DNA of 64,000 bases from Leishmania martiniquensis (taxonomy: Eukaryota > Euglenozoa > Kinetoplastea > Trypanosomatida > Trypanosomatidae). Location of the stretch: contig NC_090157.1 of NCBI RefSeq assembly GCF_017916325.1, positions 241,001-305,000 of the forward strand, read 5' to 3'. Shown here in pieces: positions 40,484-53,884 of this stretch. The translations under genes were made by a program, and so were the position numbers. The notes beneath the pieces were generated by a model, which saw only the letters and a program-made list of their open reading frames with translations, was not told where the DNA came from and ran no database searches. Position 1 is the first letter of the stretch, and each line of letters begins with the position of its first letter.

Positions 40484-43400
40484 TGCCGCCATGATGGCCC
40501 CGCGCGCAAATCCACCGAGGTCGCGCGAGGTGCCGAGGGCGCCCTGGCAGTCGGGCCCAATGGCGTAGACGGGCGCTTCAGCGGCGCAGCAACGGCCGGG
40601 CTGCTGCGCACCCAAACGGCTGCGCTACGCCCCTCCTCCGCTGCAGCGTGGCAGAGGCGCCTCCCCACGCGCTGGTGGCGGCGCGTCCCGCGGACTGGCT
40701 CAGAGGCGTCCGCTGCAGAAGGCGACGTCCCCAGGTGACAGCTTCGCGGGCGCCCGTCGGGCGATCGTTGCACGGCCGGCGCAGATGCGGCCCTTCCAAG
40801 AGCGCCGGCCGCGAATCCAAATGGAGCGCGTCGCGCCACTGGATAGGGCGGCGTGCGCACTGACAAGCCTGCTTGCCTGTGCAGGTGCCGTTGCCCTCGC
40901 GCCGGCTGCGGAAGCAGTGCCGCACAGCGCCGCCGTGGCTCCTCGGCATCCGGCGACCCGCTCAGGCACAGACTCCACGGCGCGGCATCGGCCATCGCCG
41001 CCGACATCCGCACTCCGCTCCGCCGAGGCAGCGTGAGCGTGCGCTGGCCTCGGCAGCGAGGGGAAGGACCGCGACGGTACGCCGCCACTGGCAGAAGCAG
41101 CAGCGGCACCCGCAGCCCCCACTGCCGGCATGGCGCGACTACCACCATGTGGCGTTGGCGCACCAGGCGGCGCGGAAGGATGCACGCCCGTTGCTGTTGC
41201 ACCTGCAGCGGCGCCAGGGGCTCCCAAGAGGGTCTCGCGCGCCTCCAGCACCCGGGTGGCAAGCAGGCGAGGGCCGCACACGACAGCGTAGCCAGGCGTC
41301 AACGGAGAGCCGGGGAGGAGGCCCCCAACACCATCGAAGGCGGCGCCGACACGCCTCGTAGTTGCAGTACGCTCCCCGACCGCCAGCGGCACGAATGAAG
41401 CAAGACGCGCCGGCTCCGTCGACGGCCCACGGTCACGCGGGTCGCTCCGAGGGCAGCCGGCCGGCGCCGTTCCATGACGCCTAGACGGCGCACCGGCCAC
41501 TGCCACCGGCCTCTGCGACGCCCGCGGACCCCGTGGCCCTTGTCCACGCCGATGCGCTTCGTCTGCGCACCAGCGGCTCTGGCAATCGCTCAGGGTGTCG
41601 AGCCAGCACCGCAGCCATTCCAGCACGGCGTGCATCGCCGCCGCGCCTCGACACGCTTCCCGGCCACCACCACCGTCGCTCGCAGTGCCCGAGGCGCTAG
41701 CGATGCTCGCGCTGCACACGCGCGTGCAACCCAGAAGCTTTGCGCACGGAAGGCGGTGTCAGCAGAGTCCCAGACAGGCCGACCTCCCTGCCAACAGAGC
41801 TGGGCACACAACGCACAAGGTTGACACCACCTGTGAACGGGCTTGCTGCCGCCCTGCCATCCCCGCGGCGTGACGGCGGCGGGTGGCCGTCGTCGCGCTC
41901 GGTCACTTACTGCGCCGCCGAGCGCAGCGGGGAGTGCGTGGCGACCGGCGAAGAAGACAACGGCGCGGCGGTCTCACCAACCGCGCGGCGAACGACACAC
42001 CCCTGACGGCGCCACAGGCCCGGCGCGTGCCGCGCACCATCAGCCGACGGCGCAGCACCACGGTGGGCCCTTCACCCCCGGCGCACCCCCACACAGGCGA
42101 CAACGAGGCGCGGGACTTGCGGGCAGCATTCGCCTCAGAAGCTGCACAGCCTGTCGCGCGACGCCATGTGCGTCGGCGGCACTGCTCATGCGCTGGCGGT
42201 GCCTCCGAGTACGGCCCGGTTCGATGCAGGAGGCGCCACCGCCGGCTCGCCATGCGGCAGGTGGGAGCGGTGGGCGGCTTCCGTCAGCGACGGTCGCGGC
42301 ACCGCCATCACCACCGCTACCACGGCACCCCACAGCCCCCTCCGTTGGTGTGGCTACAGGAAGCCGCCGCGCGGCCAGCTCCGTCATCTCAGGACCCGTG
42401 CTGCGCCACCGAATTCTTGCCAAGCCGTTCTCATCCTCTCTCTCATCCCCACCGGACCCCCGACGGTGCTCTGAGGTGACAGCGGCGCGGACAGCGGCGA
42501 TCTCACCCCGAGACAGCGCGAAGCTACTGGAGATGGCGCCGTCGATGACCCTCGTGATGCGCCGAGCGCCTGCCGCGTCTCGTCGGCCCGCTGGGCCTCG
42601 CACGAGCGGCGCTCCCTCGCGCTGTCGCTGTTGCTCCGCAGCCTGTGGCACGCAAGCGGCAGCGTCTGCGCCAAGAGCAACGGTGGGTGAAGCAGCGCCG
42701 GCGCCTGCAACGGCGGCCGCGCACCGTCCACCTCAGGAGCACCGTGCGATCCGCGGGCGGCGCCCTCGTCGTCGTCCGCGGCGCCGACGGCGAGATGGTC
42801 GGAATGGGACCGTCCCCAGCGGCTGCAGTGACGGTGGTGGTCCTCATCACGACCGTAGCGGTCGGAGGACGCCACGGATGTCACCCCTGCCTCGCTCAGC
42901 GGCGCACGCCGTCCCGCCGCGTGCGAGAGAGACGCGCAACTCGCCAAGTCAGGCGACCGCAGCGGCAGTGTCGACGTGCTGCTCTTCACGCGTGCATACC
43001 GTAGCGCCCGATCGCAGTGTGGTCGGGTGTCCATCACTCCCCGGGCGCCATCACCAGAGAGGGGCCCCAGCACGAGCATCCCAAGCGGGCCACAGCGGGC
43101 ACCGCGTGCTCCCGTGCCGGGAGACACCTGTGGCGGCGTTGCGCTCAGCACTGCCGGGTGCCAGCTCCGTCTGCGCAGTCCCGCGCAGCGGTGATGACCT
43201 CTCCGTCCCGGCAAAGGCGTGACACATCAGATGCATTCGTCCCTCTAGCCACCGGGTCGCGGGTGCACCACCGGCGACCACAGTAGGCCCACCTGCTCTT
43301 GCATCACCCTCCAGTAGCGAGGCCTGGGGTCTCCGCTCGCCCACTCCGCCACTGGTGCGCTCGCTCTCCGCCGCTGGGCGTGACGCGCCGTCGGACGACG

Positions 43401-43764
43401 GTGCCGTCCTCACCGGCAGGATCGACTCACGGCTCGGCAAAGCGCCGACAAGCTCGCCGATGGCCTGACGCTGCGGCGACCCTGCCGCGCGGGCGTTCGG
43501 CGGTGGTGGTCTGTGCGTCCTCTTCCCCTCGCTCAGTGAGGGCGCTGATCCGCTCTCGCCCACCGCCATCTGCTTTGGCCCACTGCTGTCTCCCCCAACG
43601 CCGCCACGTGAGCGGGTTGCGCTGCAACGGGCGTCATGGCGTTCGCTCCCACCATCAGTGCCGTCCAGCCCCACGGCATCCCCCAGCAACTTCGTCCCCC
43701 GGCCAGCAGCGCTGCTGCCACTGCTAGAAGACGACGAAGACGAGCCGATTGCGATATCCGTCAT
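40484..43764 (-). pseudogene. Decayed A2-unit gene (U3), first 237 codons open
   Basis: ATG at 43764 below the CTGCAG acceptor. Here the C run near 43681 has five Cs, and the frame stays open for 237 codons (43051-43764), through SSGPKQMAVGESGSAPSLSE and on to a stop after AWDARAGAPLW. Beyond that the shared frameshifts and stops are as in U1. The 237-codon product is Ser/Gly/Arg-rich and probably disordered, and may be the only translatable part. A single C-to-T change at 41725 is private to this copy. Confidence 0.55.
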
Positions 43765-44869
43765 GGCTCTGCAGAAGGGGAGGGGGAGGGGAAGGAAGGG
43801 GGCCGCAAGCTCAAGGAGCGAGAGAGGTGGAAGACGGCAACGCCTAGCACCTGCGGCCCCGGCAACAGCAGGCTGTCGCGCCACTGCCTGTGCACCTGTC
43901 AGTCAGTCAATCTGTGTGCGTGCGCGGGATCGGCAGACCGCCGTGTCCGTCAGGGAAGACAGACAGGAGGAGCGAAGCAACGCGAAAGGCACACGAGAGG
44001 GCGCACAAAGGAGGTGAGGGCCGTCGGCGCGCGGAGATGCCGACACGGGCACAGAGGCAGGCGAGACGAGGGCAGCACGCGCGCCAAGCACAGAAAAGCC
44101 GCAGCCCCTCCGCCAGCCGCACCGACGAGTCGAGCCGGCAGAGAAGAGAGGCGGTGGGGTCCGGAGCACGAGGGAGAGAGCTGACACGCGTGGCGCTCTC
44201 CCCCTCCCCTCACCCCCTCGCACCATGGCGGCGCGAACGGTGCGCACACACGCTCGAGGTGCCGCCTTCACCTCTCTTTCCCCGCTGCGCTCCTGCGGAG
44301 GGCGCACCACACACCTGGCGCCGTTGGCCACCTCCACTTCCCTCCGGCTGCCCGCCTGCATGCCCGCTTTTCGGCGTCGACGCCTATCGGCTTAGCGGGG
44401 AGGGAGGGCGCAAGAGGAATGGGATGGCGGCGTGGCAAGCAGCGCCGCTGCCCGTCGGCCTCTGACAGCTGTGCCGGCGTACGCGCACACGGAGAGAGGC
44501 GAAACAGAAGAGAAACGGTGTGGCCCGGCAGCGGCAAACGAGATCGGAGGTGCAGTCCGCGCCTGTTGCAGCAGGTCGAGCAGCAACAAATGGGAGTCAG
44601 CCGCACGAGGAGGAGAGGGGAAGGCACGGGAAGAGGGGGACGAGAGGGACCGAAAGATGAGAGAGAGAGGCGGGGCGAAACATGGGGAAGGGGGCCCAGC
44701 GACCAACGCGCAAACGCAGGGGCGAGGAAGGGAGGGAGGGGCGCAGAAGCCGCCCACGGTGCCGCGGACACAGAGAGGGGGCAGCGGCGCACGCCGTGCT
44801 CGCCCATGTAAGCGGCCAGTCTTCGCCCCTTCGGCGCGGCGGGCGCGCTCGCATTGTTCTTCTCGCCCC

Positions 44870-45364
44870 TCATCGTGCGCTTCGTGTCCATTTCCTTTGT
44901 GTCTCATCGAGCACATAATAGATTTGCTCTCGAGCACCGCGGAGAGACGCCGAGAAGTAAATAGAGACGTAACCACTGCCCACCCACAACGGACAGGCCC
45001 GCGAGCGCACACGCACGTACAGCCACAGCGCACACCGCAGGCTGCGCCCAGGACCGCGCTCGGCACCACCGTCACGCAGCCAACGCACAATCGCACTGGG
45101 CTCGTGCGCACATTCCTTGAACAGCCCACGCGGCACGCAGTCGGCCGGCACCACCGTCACCATGGCCGCACGCCCAGTCCTGTCCGCCGGTGCCACGAGT
45201 CGGCAGCCTTGCACGGGGGCAGGCTGCTGGCTCTCGGCGTCCCGCGCAGAGTGGGGCACCAGGCCCTCGTACCGCGGCCAGTGGGCGGCAGCCGTCCGCC
45301 TTGAGCCGAAGCACAGGTATACGAAATACAAGAGAGAAAGAGGAGAGGGGGGTGATATCAGCAT
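44870..45364 (-). CDS. 164-codon ORF of unit U4 (type B)
   Basis: Identical in translation to the U2 ORF, with the long pyrimidine leader upstream. Confidence 0.45.
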   Translation of the reverse strand: MLISPPSPLSLLYFVYLCFGSRRTAAAHWPRYEGLVPHSARDAESQQPAPVQGCRLVAPADRTGRAAMVTVVPADCVPRGLFKECAHEPSAIVRWLRDGGAERGPGRSLRCALWLYVRVRSRACPLWVGSGYVSIYFSASLRGAREQIYYVLDETQRKWTRSAR

Positions 45365-45881
45365 GGAAACACACTGCAGCCGAAGTGAGAAATGTTCGGC
45401 CGCTGAGAAAGCACATTTGTCACGAGATGAGAGAAGAGGAATGATGGACGAAAACAGAAGAGGGGGGAGGGGAAGAGGACAAAGAGAAGAGATGAGAGAG
45501 ACCGTCGGCCGGAGCACTCGCGGCACACCGGCAGACGCGCATGCGCATTGACAAGGGCAACAGGATGTGCAACGACAGCGCGTGCGCGTGGGGGTGTGCG
45601 TCGTGGATCACGTCTGGGGTACTCGTCGCCTTCGGTGTTGAAAGAGAGAGAAAACGAAACGAGTTCACGCCTGCCGCCACGTCGCCGCTGTTTGGCCTGC
45701 CCCTCCCCTCTCACCCACCGGCACTCCTGCACATAGTGCAGACAGAACAGAACCCGGCCGTACGGCCGTCGCGAAGCGGAAGTGGAGAGGAGGGGAGTGC
45801 GCACACGTCAAGCGCGAGGGGTCAGCGCGCCACAGACGGCGGATGCGGAGCCATCGAGCGAGGGCAGTGTGAGTCGTTCAC

Positions 45882-46634
45882 TTATAAAAGGAAAACAGAG
45901 AAAACAGAAAAGAACGAAGCAGTTAGAGAAAAGAAGTGCGCAGAGGGCGCAGACTTCCCGTTCATCGCGCCCCACTCCACACACAGCGAGCAGGCCTGCG
46001 AGCGCATGCGCACGCTCAGCCATAGCGCACACGCCCCGGCTGCGCCACGGCCACATCCGGGTCTTCCGCAACGAGCCGCCCGCCGCTCCGTCAGGCTATG
46101 CGCCGGCGGGCTCTGCGCCACCTGCCCCGTCCATTCCGCGCACGCGCGCTGCGCAGGCGGCGTCAGACGGGCATGGGCGGACGGCACCCCTTCATCCGTG
46201 CGGGCCGCGGTGCCCGTGCTCCGCGGGGGCGGAGGCCTCACGTCTCTCCCCGTGGTCGCCCTCACACCACGTGCGCCGCGAGGAAGCGCTGCAGCAACGA
46301 CGCTCGGAACGGCGCACACGCTGCCGCGGCAGACGGCCGCTTTGTAGCGTCGTCGCGTACGGCTTGCGGCCGCCACCAGCGTCGCGCTGCCGCCGCTCCC
46401 ACTCGCTAAGGGCGCCACCCAGGCGACTCGGTCGCCCACATCGGGTGTCGCGCGTCTGCGTCGTGAACGCCGGTGCTGCCGGCGACCGCGGAGTCCGTCC
46501 TCCGGGGCAGTGCCGCCACGGCGCACACACCGTGGTGCCGCTGCCAGCCGCAGCGAAATGCGGCACGCTACTCGGTCAGCACATCGGCCATGAGGACGCA
46601 CAACAGGGGGGCCGGGCAGTCGCTCTCGCCACAC
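45882..46634 (-). pseudogene. Decayed coding remnant downstream of A2, unit U4
   Basis: Same as the U2 remnant, including the QVAQ variant. Confidence 0.4.
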
Positions 46635-46837
46635 TCGCAGGACGCAGTGGCGCCGTCACCCGACAATGAGCACCAAGAGAAGAGGCTGCTTGGGTTAGGC
46701 AACACAAAGGCACAGTCGACGGTGCGGTCAGAGCCCGCGGCGCCTCTGTCTGCTCACCACTCTGAAAATAGCCGTGGCTGCTTCCAGGCGCGGATCGCGA
46801 CGCTGAGTGACCGTTAGTCCTCCGCCGTCTCAGCGGC

Positions 46838-47788
46838 CTAGCTGTCACCGGACGTGTTATTGTGAGCAGGGGACAGAGATGCCATGGAGGTGACTCTTTC
46901 TGAACCAGATGCGGAAGTGAGAGACGCCCATGAGGTGGTGCTACCAGAATAAGATGCGGAAGTGAGAGACGCCCATGGAACGCTGCTCCCCGCATGAGAT
47001 GCGGACGTGAGAGACGCCCATGAGGTGCTCGTCATATCTTCCTTATCCACAGCCGCCCGCGCTGCCGCCAGCGACGCTGGTGGCGTACTGACTCGGAGGC
47101 GAGCAACGGACGCGGCCGGGCCCACCGACATCGGGCCCACTCCAGCAGCCGCAGCCGGGCCCACCGACATCGGGCCCACGCCAGCAGCCGCAGCCGGGCC
47201 CACCGACATCGGGCCCACGCCAGCAGCCGCAGCCGGGCCCACCGACATCGGGCCCACGCCAGCAGCCGCAGCCGGGCCCACCGACATCGGGCCCACTCCA
47301 GCAGCCGCAGCCGGGCCCACCGACATCGGGCCCACTCCAGCAGCCGCAGCCGGGCCCACCGACATCGGGCCCACGCCAGCAGCCGCAGCCGGGCCCACCG
47401 ACATCGGGCCCACGCCAGCAGCCGCAGCCGGGCCCACCGACATCGGGCCCACGCCAGCAGCCGCAGCCGGGCCCACCGACATCGGGCCCACGCCAGCAGC
47501 CGCAGCCGGGCCCACCGACATCGGGCCCACGCCAGCAGCCGCAGCCGGGCCCACCGACATCGGGCCCACGCCAGCAGCCGCAGCCGGGCCCACCGACATC
47601 GGGCCCACGCCAGCAGCCGCAGCCGGGCCCACCGACATCGGGCCCACGCCAACGGACGCGGCAGGGCCCACGGACAGCGGACCGACGCCAACGGCGGCCG
47701 CTTGTGGCTCAGCGCACGCGGTCAGCGCAAGCACAGCCACGACGCACGCCAGCAGCGTCGCAAGCACACTCGCACGGCTCATCTTCAT
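46838..47788 (-). CDS. A2: A2 family protein, type B, 15 repeats (unit U4)
   Basis: 316 aa, same length and same 88-residue type B tail as U2, but a different repeat order: after one GVGPLSVGPAASV almost all repeats are the homogeneous GVGPMSVGPAAAA form. Equal length with different internal variants points to independent reshuffling rather than simple copying of U2. Confidence 0.88.
   Translation of the reverse strand: MKMSRASVLATLLACVVAVLALTACAEPQAAAVGVGPLSVGPAASVGVGPMSVGPAAAAGVGPMSVGPAAAAGVGPMSVGPAAAAGVGPMSVGPAAAAGVGPMSVGPAAAAGVGPMSVGPAAAAGVGPMSVGPAAAAGVGPMSVGPAAAAGVGPMSVGPAAAAGVGPMSVGPAAAAGVGPMSVGPAAAAGVGPMSVGPAAAAGVGPMSVGPAAAAGVGPMSVGPAASVARLRVSTPPASLAAARAAVDKEDMTSTSWASLTSASHAGSSVPWASLTSASYSGSTTSWASLTSASGSERVTSMASLSPAHNNTSGDS
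47105..47689 (-). repeat. 39-bp A2 coding repeats, 15 units (U4)
   Basis: Nearly homogeneous tract differing mainly by the synonymous GGC/GGA change in the first codon. Confidence 0.95.
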
Positions 47789-48491
47789 GGTGCTCCTTCA
47801 CAGGGGGACTCGTGGAAGGTATGCGCGCACGCGGGGCGAGGGGGTACGCTCGTACAGCTGTCAGCGAGAGAGGGCAGCACCGGAGATGGGGGTGTTAAAG
47901 GGGGCGAAGGGCGTCGGCGGAGGGAAGAGAATCGGTAGTGGGGAGAGCGATGGCGCACTTTTTGTATGTCTGAGGCGTGCGTGTGCGTGTGTGGGTGAGG
48001 GTCAGGGCGCACGGCGGGAAGCCGCGTGGCGTAGGCCGGGTCACAGACGCATCGAGAGAGGTGTGGAGGAGAAGTGGGAGGGGAGTCGGCAGAGAGAAGG
48101 GCGTGCGGCAAGCACAGAGGCGACGGGCCGCGAGGGCGGCCTGCAGCAGCACGCGCATGCTCACAGCCGCGGACGCGTACGCACATGCACAGTTGCTGAC
48201 GGTGTGAGGAGGTGTGTCGAAGGCGCGTGGGCTTCGGGGCGCCACAGCGCCAAGACGTACGGCGCGGCGGCCGGCAACGCGTATCGCACTCATCGGCGTC
48301 GCCCAGCCCGTACGCGCGCACCGACCGGAGCTGGCGAGACGGCAGCGGATTCGCGGGGCGCTGTATTGCCAAGTGCAGCCGCAATCGGCAAGAGAGGGCA
48401 CAGAAGGACGAGAGAGTGGGTGAGTGAGGGAGCAGCAGCAGTCGGGGGCCCGCTTCGCACACCAGGGCGCGCTACCGCGCCGGCGACGGAA

Positions 48492-51400
48492 TGCCGCCAT
48501 GATGGCCCCGCGCGCAAATCCACCGAGGTCGCGCGAGGTGCCGAGGGCGCCCTGGCAGTCGGGCCCAATGGCGTAGACGGGCGCTTCAGCGGCGCAGCAA
48601 CGGCCGGGCTGCTGCGCACCCAAACGGCTGCGCTACGCCCCTCCTCCGCTGCAGCGTGGCAGAGGCGCCTCCCCACGCGCTGGTGGCGGCGCGTCCCGCG
48701 GACTGGCTCAGAGGCGTCCGCTGCAGAAGGCGACGTCCCCAGGTGACAGCTTCGCGGGCGCCCGTCGGGCGATCGTTGCACGGCCGGCGCAGATGCGGCC
48801 CTTCCAAGAGCGCCGGCCGCGAATCCAAATGGAGCGCGTCGCGCCACTGGATAGGGCGGCGTGCGCACTGACAAGCCTGCTTGCCTGTGCAGGTGCCGTT
48901 GCCCTCGCGCCGGCTGCGGAAGCAGTGCCGCACAGCGCCGCCGTGGCTCCTCGGCATCCGGCGACCCGCTCAGGCACAGACTCCACGGCGCGGCATCGGC
49001 CATCGCCGCCGACATCCGCACTCCGCTCCGCCGAGGCAGCGTGAGCGTGCGCTGGCCTCGGCAGCGAGGGGAAGGACCGCGACGGTACGCCGCCACTGGC
49101 AGAAGCAGCAGCGGCACCCGCAGCCCCCACTGCCGGCATGGCGCGACTACCACCATGTGGCGTTGGCGCACCAGGCGGCGCGGAAGGATGCACGCCCGTT
49201 GCTGTTGCACCTGCAGCGGCGCCAGGGGCTCCCAAGAGGGTCTCGCGCGCCTCCAGCACCCGGGTGGCAAGCAGGCGAGGGCCGCACACGACAGCGTAGC
49301 CAGGCGTCAACGGAGAGCCGGGGAGGAGGCCCCCAACACCATCGAAGGCGGCGCCGACACGCCTCGTAGTTGCAGTACGCTCCCCGACCGCCAGCGGCAC
49401 GAATGAAGCAAGACGCGCCGGCTCCGTCGACGGCCCACGGTCACGCGGGTCGCTCCGAGGGCAGCCGGCCGGCGCCGTTCCATGACGCCTAGACGGCGCA
49501 CCGGCCACTGCCACCGGCCTCTGCGACGCCCGCGGACCCCGTGGCCCTTGTCCACGCCGATGCGCTTCGTCTGCGCACCAGCGGCTCTGGCAATCGCTCA
49601 GGGTGTCGAGCCAGCACCGCAGCCATTCCAGCACGGCGTGCATCGCCGCCGCGCCTCGACACGCTTCCCGGCCACCACCACCGTCGCTCGCAGTGCCCGA
49701 GGCGCTAGCGATGCTCGCGCTGCACACGCGCGCGCAACCCAGAAGCTTTGCGCACGGAAGGCGGTGTCAGCAGAGTCCCAGACAGGCCGACCTCCCTGCC
49801 AACAGAGCTGGGCACACAACGCACAAGGTTGACACCACCTGTGAACGGGCTTGCTGCCGCCCTGCCATCCCCGCGGCGTGACGGCGGCGGGTGGCCGTCG
49901 TCGCGCTCGGTCACTTACTGCGCCGCCGAGCGCAGCGGGGAGTGCGTGGCGACCGGCGAAGAAGACAACGGCGCGGCGGTCTCACCAACCGCGCGGCGAA
50001 CGACACACCCCTGACGGCGCCACAGGCCCGGCGCGTGCCGCGCACCATCAGCCGACGGCGCAGCACCACGGTGGGCCCTTCACCCCCGGCGCACCCCCAC
50101 ACAGGCGACAACGAGGCGCGGGACTTGCGGGCAGCATTCGCCTCAGAAGCTGCACAGCCTGTCGCGCGACGCCATGTGCGTCGGCGGCACTGCTCATGCG
50201 CTGGCGGTGCCTCCGAGTACGGCCCGGTTCGATGCAGGAGGCGCCACCGCCGGCTCGCCATGCGGCAGGTGGGAGCGGTGGGCGGCTTCCGTCAGCGACG
50301 GTCGCGGCACCGCCATCACCACCGCTACCACGGCACCCCACAGCCCCTCCGTTGGTGTGGCTACAGGAAGCCGCCGCGCGGCCAGCTCCGTCATCTCAGG
50401 ACCCGTGCTGCGCCACCGAATTCTTGCCAAGCCGTTCTCATCCTCTCTCTCATCCCCACCGGACCCCCGACGGTGCTCTGAGGTGACAGCGGCGCGGACA
50501 GCGGCGATCTCACCCCGAGACAGCGCGAAGCTACTGGAGATGGCGCCGTCGATGACCCTCGTGATGCGCCGAGCGCCTGCCGCGTCTCGTCGGCCCGCTG
50601 GGCCTCGCACGAGCGGCGCTCCCTCGCGCTGTCGCTGTTGCTCCGCAGCCTGTGGCACGCAAGCGGCAGCGTCTGCGCCAAGAGCAACGGTGGGTGAAGC
50701 AGCGCCGGCGCCTGCAACGGCGGCCGCGCACCGTCCACCTCAGGAGCACCGTGCGATCCGCGGGCGGCGCCCTCGTCGTCGTCCGCGGCGCCGACGGCGA
50801 GATGGTCGGAATGGGACCGTCCCCAGCGGCTGCAGTGACGGTGGTGGTCCTCATCACGACCGTAGCGGTCGGAGGACGCCACGGATGTCACCCCTGCCTC
50901 GCTCAGCGGCGCACGCCGTCCCGCCGCGTGCGAGAGAGACGCGCAACTCGCCAAGTCAGGCGACCGCAGCGGCAGTGTCGACGTGCTGCTCTTCACGCGT
51001 GCATACCGTAGCGCCCGATCGCAGTGTGGTCGGGTGTCCATCACTCCCCGGGCGCCATCACCAGAGAGGGGCCCCAGCACGAGCATCCCAAGCGGGCCAC
51101 AGCGGGCACCGCGTGCTCCCGTGCCGGGAGACACCTGTGGCGGCGTTGCGCTCAGCACTGCCGGGTGCCAGCTCCGTCTGCGCAGTCCCGCGCAGCGGTG
51201 ATGACCTCTCCGTCCCGGCAAAGGCGTGACACATCAGATGCATTCGTCCCTCTAGCCACCGGGTCGCGGGTGCACCACCGGCGACCACAGTAGGCCCACC
51301 TGCTCTTGCATCACCCTCCAGTAGCGAGGCCTGGGGTCTCCGCTCGCCCACTCCGCCACTGGTGCGCTCGCTCTCCGCCGCTGGGCGTGACGCGCCGTCG

Positions 51401-51770
51401 GACGACGGTGCCGTCCTCACCGGCAGGATCGACTCACGGCTCGGCAAAGCGCCGACAAGCTCGCCGATGGCCTGACGCTGCGGCGACCCTGCCGCGCGGG
51501 CGTTCGGCGGTGGTGGTCTGTGCGTCCTCTTCCCCTCGCTCAGTGAGGGCGCTGATCCGCTCTCGCCCACCGCCATCTGCTTTGGCCCACTGCTGTCTCC
51601 CCAACGCCGCCACGTGAGCGGGTTGCGCTGCAACGGGCGTCATGGCGTTCGCTCCCACCATCAGTGCCGTCCAGCCCCACGGCATCCCCCAGCAACTTCG
51701 TCCCCCGGCCAGCAGCGCTGCTGCCACTGCTAGAAGACGACGAAGACGAGCCGATTGCGATATCCGTCAT
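48492..51770 (-). pseudogene. Decayed A2-unit gene (U4), extra frame changes
   Basis: ATG at 51770. It has the five-C run near the start, but loses a base in a second C run (near 51600, TCTCCCCAACG), so part 1 is interrupted at a different place. A further one-base loss lies near 50343. The main shared lesions are as in the other units. Confidence 0.55.
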
Positions 51771-52872
51771 GGCTCTGCAGAAGGGGAGGGGGAGGGGAAG
51801 GAAGGGGGCCGCAAGCTCAAGGAGCGAGAGAGGTGGAAGACGGCAACGCCTAGCACCTGCGGCCCCGGCAACAGCAGGCTGTCGCGCCACTGCCTGTGCA
51901 CCTGTCAGTCAGTCAATCTGTGTGCGTGCGCGGGATCGGCAGACCGCCGTGTCCGTCAGGGAAGACAGACAGGAGGAGCGAAGCAACGCGAAAGGCACAC
52001 GAGAGGGCGCACAAAGGAGGTGAGGGCCGTCGGCGCGCGGAGATGCCGACACGGGCACAGAGGCAGGCGAGACGAGGGCAGCACGCGCGCCAAGCACAGA
52101 AAAGCCGCAGCCCCTCCGCCAGCCGCACCGACGAGTCGAGCCGGCAGAGAAGAGAGGCGGTGGGGTCCGGAGCACGAGGGAGAGAGCTGACACGCGTGGC
52201 GCTCTCCCCTCCCCTCACCCCTCGCACCATGGCGGCGCGAACGGTGCGCACACACGCTCGAGGTGCCGCCTTCACCTCTCTTTCCCCGCTGCGCTCCTGC
52301 GGAGGGCGCACCACACACCTGGCGCCGTTGGCCACCTCCACTTCCCTCCGGCTGCCCGCCTGCATGCCCGCTTTCGGCGTCGACGCCTATCGGCTTAGCG
52401 GGGAGGGAGGGCGCAAGAGGAATGGGATGGCGGCGTGGCAAGCAGCGCCGCTGCCCGTCGGCCTCTGACAGCTGTGCCGGCGTACGCGCACACGGAGAGA
52501 GGCGAAACAGAAGAGAAACGGTGTGGCCCGGCAGCGGCAAACGAGATCGGAGGTGCAGTCCGCGCCTGTTGCAGCAGGTCGAGCAGCAACAAATGGGAGT
52601 CAGCCGCACGAGGAGGAGAGGGGAAGGCACGGGAAGAGGGGGACGAGAGGGACCGAAAGATGAGAGAGAGAGGCGGGGCGAAACATGGGGAAGGGGGCCC
52701 AGCGACCAACGCGCAAACGCAGGGGCGAGGAAGGGAGGGAGGGGCGCAGAAGCCGCCCACGGTGCCGCGGACACAGAGAGGGGGCAGCGGCGCACGCCGT
52801 GCTCGCCCATGTAAGCGGCCAGTCTTCGCCCCTTCGGCGCGGCGGGCGCGCTCGCATTGTTCTTCTCGCCCC

Positions 52873-53367
52873 TCATCGTGCGCTTCGTGTCCATTTCCTT
52901 TGTGTCTCATCGAGCACATAATAGATTTGCTCTCGAGCACCGCGGAGAGACGCCGAGAAGTAAATAGAGACGTAACCACTGCCCACCCACAACGGACAGG
53001 CCCGCGAGCGCACACGCACGTACAGCCACAGCGCACACCGCAGGCTGCGCCCAGGACCGCGCTCGGCACCACCGTCACGCAGCCAACGCACAATCGCACT
53101 GGGCTCGTGCGCACATTCCTTGAACAGCCCACGCGGCACGCAGTCGGCCGGCACCACCGTCACCATGGCCGCACGCCCAGTCCTGTCCGCCGGTGCCACG
53201 AGTCGGCAGCCTTGCACGGGGGCAGGCTGCTGGCTCTCGGCGTCCCGCGCAGAGTGGGGCACCAGGCCCTCGTACCGCGGCCAGTGGGCGGCAGCCGTCC
53301 GCCTTGAGCCGAAGCACAGGTATACGAAATACAAGAGAGAAAGAGGAGAGGGGGGTGATATCAGCAT
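52873..53367 (-). CDS. 164-codon ORF of unit U5 (type B)
   Basis: Identical in translation to the U2 ORF, with the type B leader. Confidence 0.45.
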   Translation of the reverse strand: MLISPPSPLSLLYFVYLCFGSRRTAAAHWPRYEGLVPHSARDAESQQPAPVQGCRLVAPADRTGRAAMVTVVPADCVPRGLFKECAHEPSAIVRWLRDGGAERGPGRSLRCALWLYVRVRSRACPLWVGSGYVSIYFSASLRGAREQIYYVLDETQRKWTRSAR

Positions 53368-53884
53368 GGAAACACACTGCAGCCGAAGTGAGAAATGTTC
53401 GGCCGCTGAGAAAGCACATTTGTCACGAGATGAGAGAAGAGGAATGATGGACGAAAACAGAAGAGGGGGGAGGGGAAGAGGACAAAGAGAAGAGATGAGA
53501 GAGACCGTCGGCCGGAGCACTCGCGGCACACCGGCAGACGCGCATGCGCATTGACAAGGGCAACAGGATGTGCAACGACAGCGCGTGCGCGTGGGGGTGT
53601 GCGTCGTGGATCACGTCTGGGGTACTCGTCGCCTTCGGTGTTGAAAGAGAGAGAAAACGAAACGAGTTCACGCCTGCCGCCACGTCGCCGCTGTTTGGCC
53701 TGCCCCTCCCCTCTCACCCACCGGCACTCCTGCACATAGTGCAGACAGAACAGAACCCGGCCGTACGGCCGTCGCGAAGCGGAAGTGGAGAGGAGGGGAG
53801 TGCGCACACGTCAAGCGCGAGGGGTCAGCGCGCCACAGACGGCGGATGCGGAGCCATCGAGCGAGGGCAGTGTGAGTCGTTCAC

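Noticed and set aside
38156..40738. Plus-strand 860-codon ORF with GPTDIGPTPAAAA repeats (also 756 codons at 21834-24104)
   Set aside because: It is antisense to A2, has no signal peptide or splice leader of its own, and continues through unrelated sequence below the repeats. The minus frame has a signal peptide, a known family core and a splice site.
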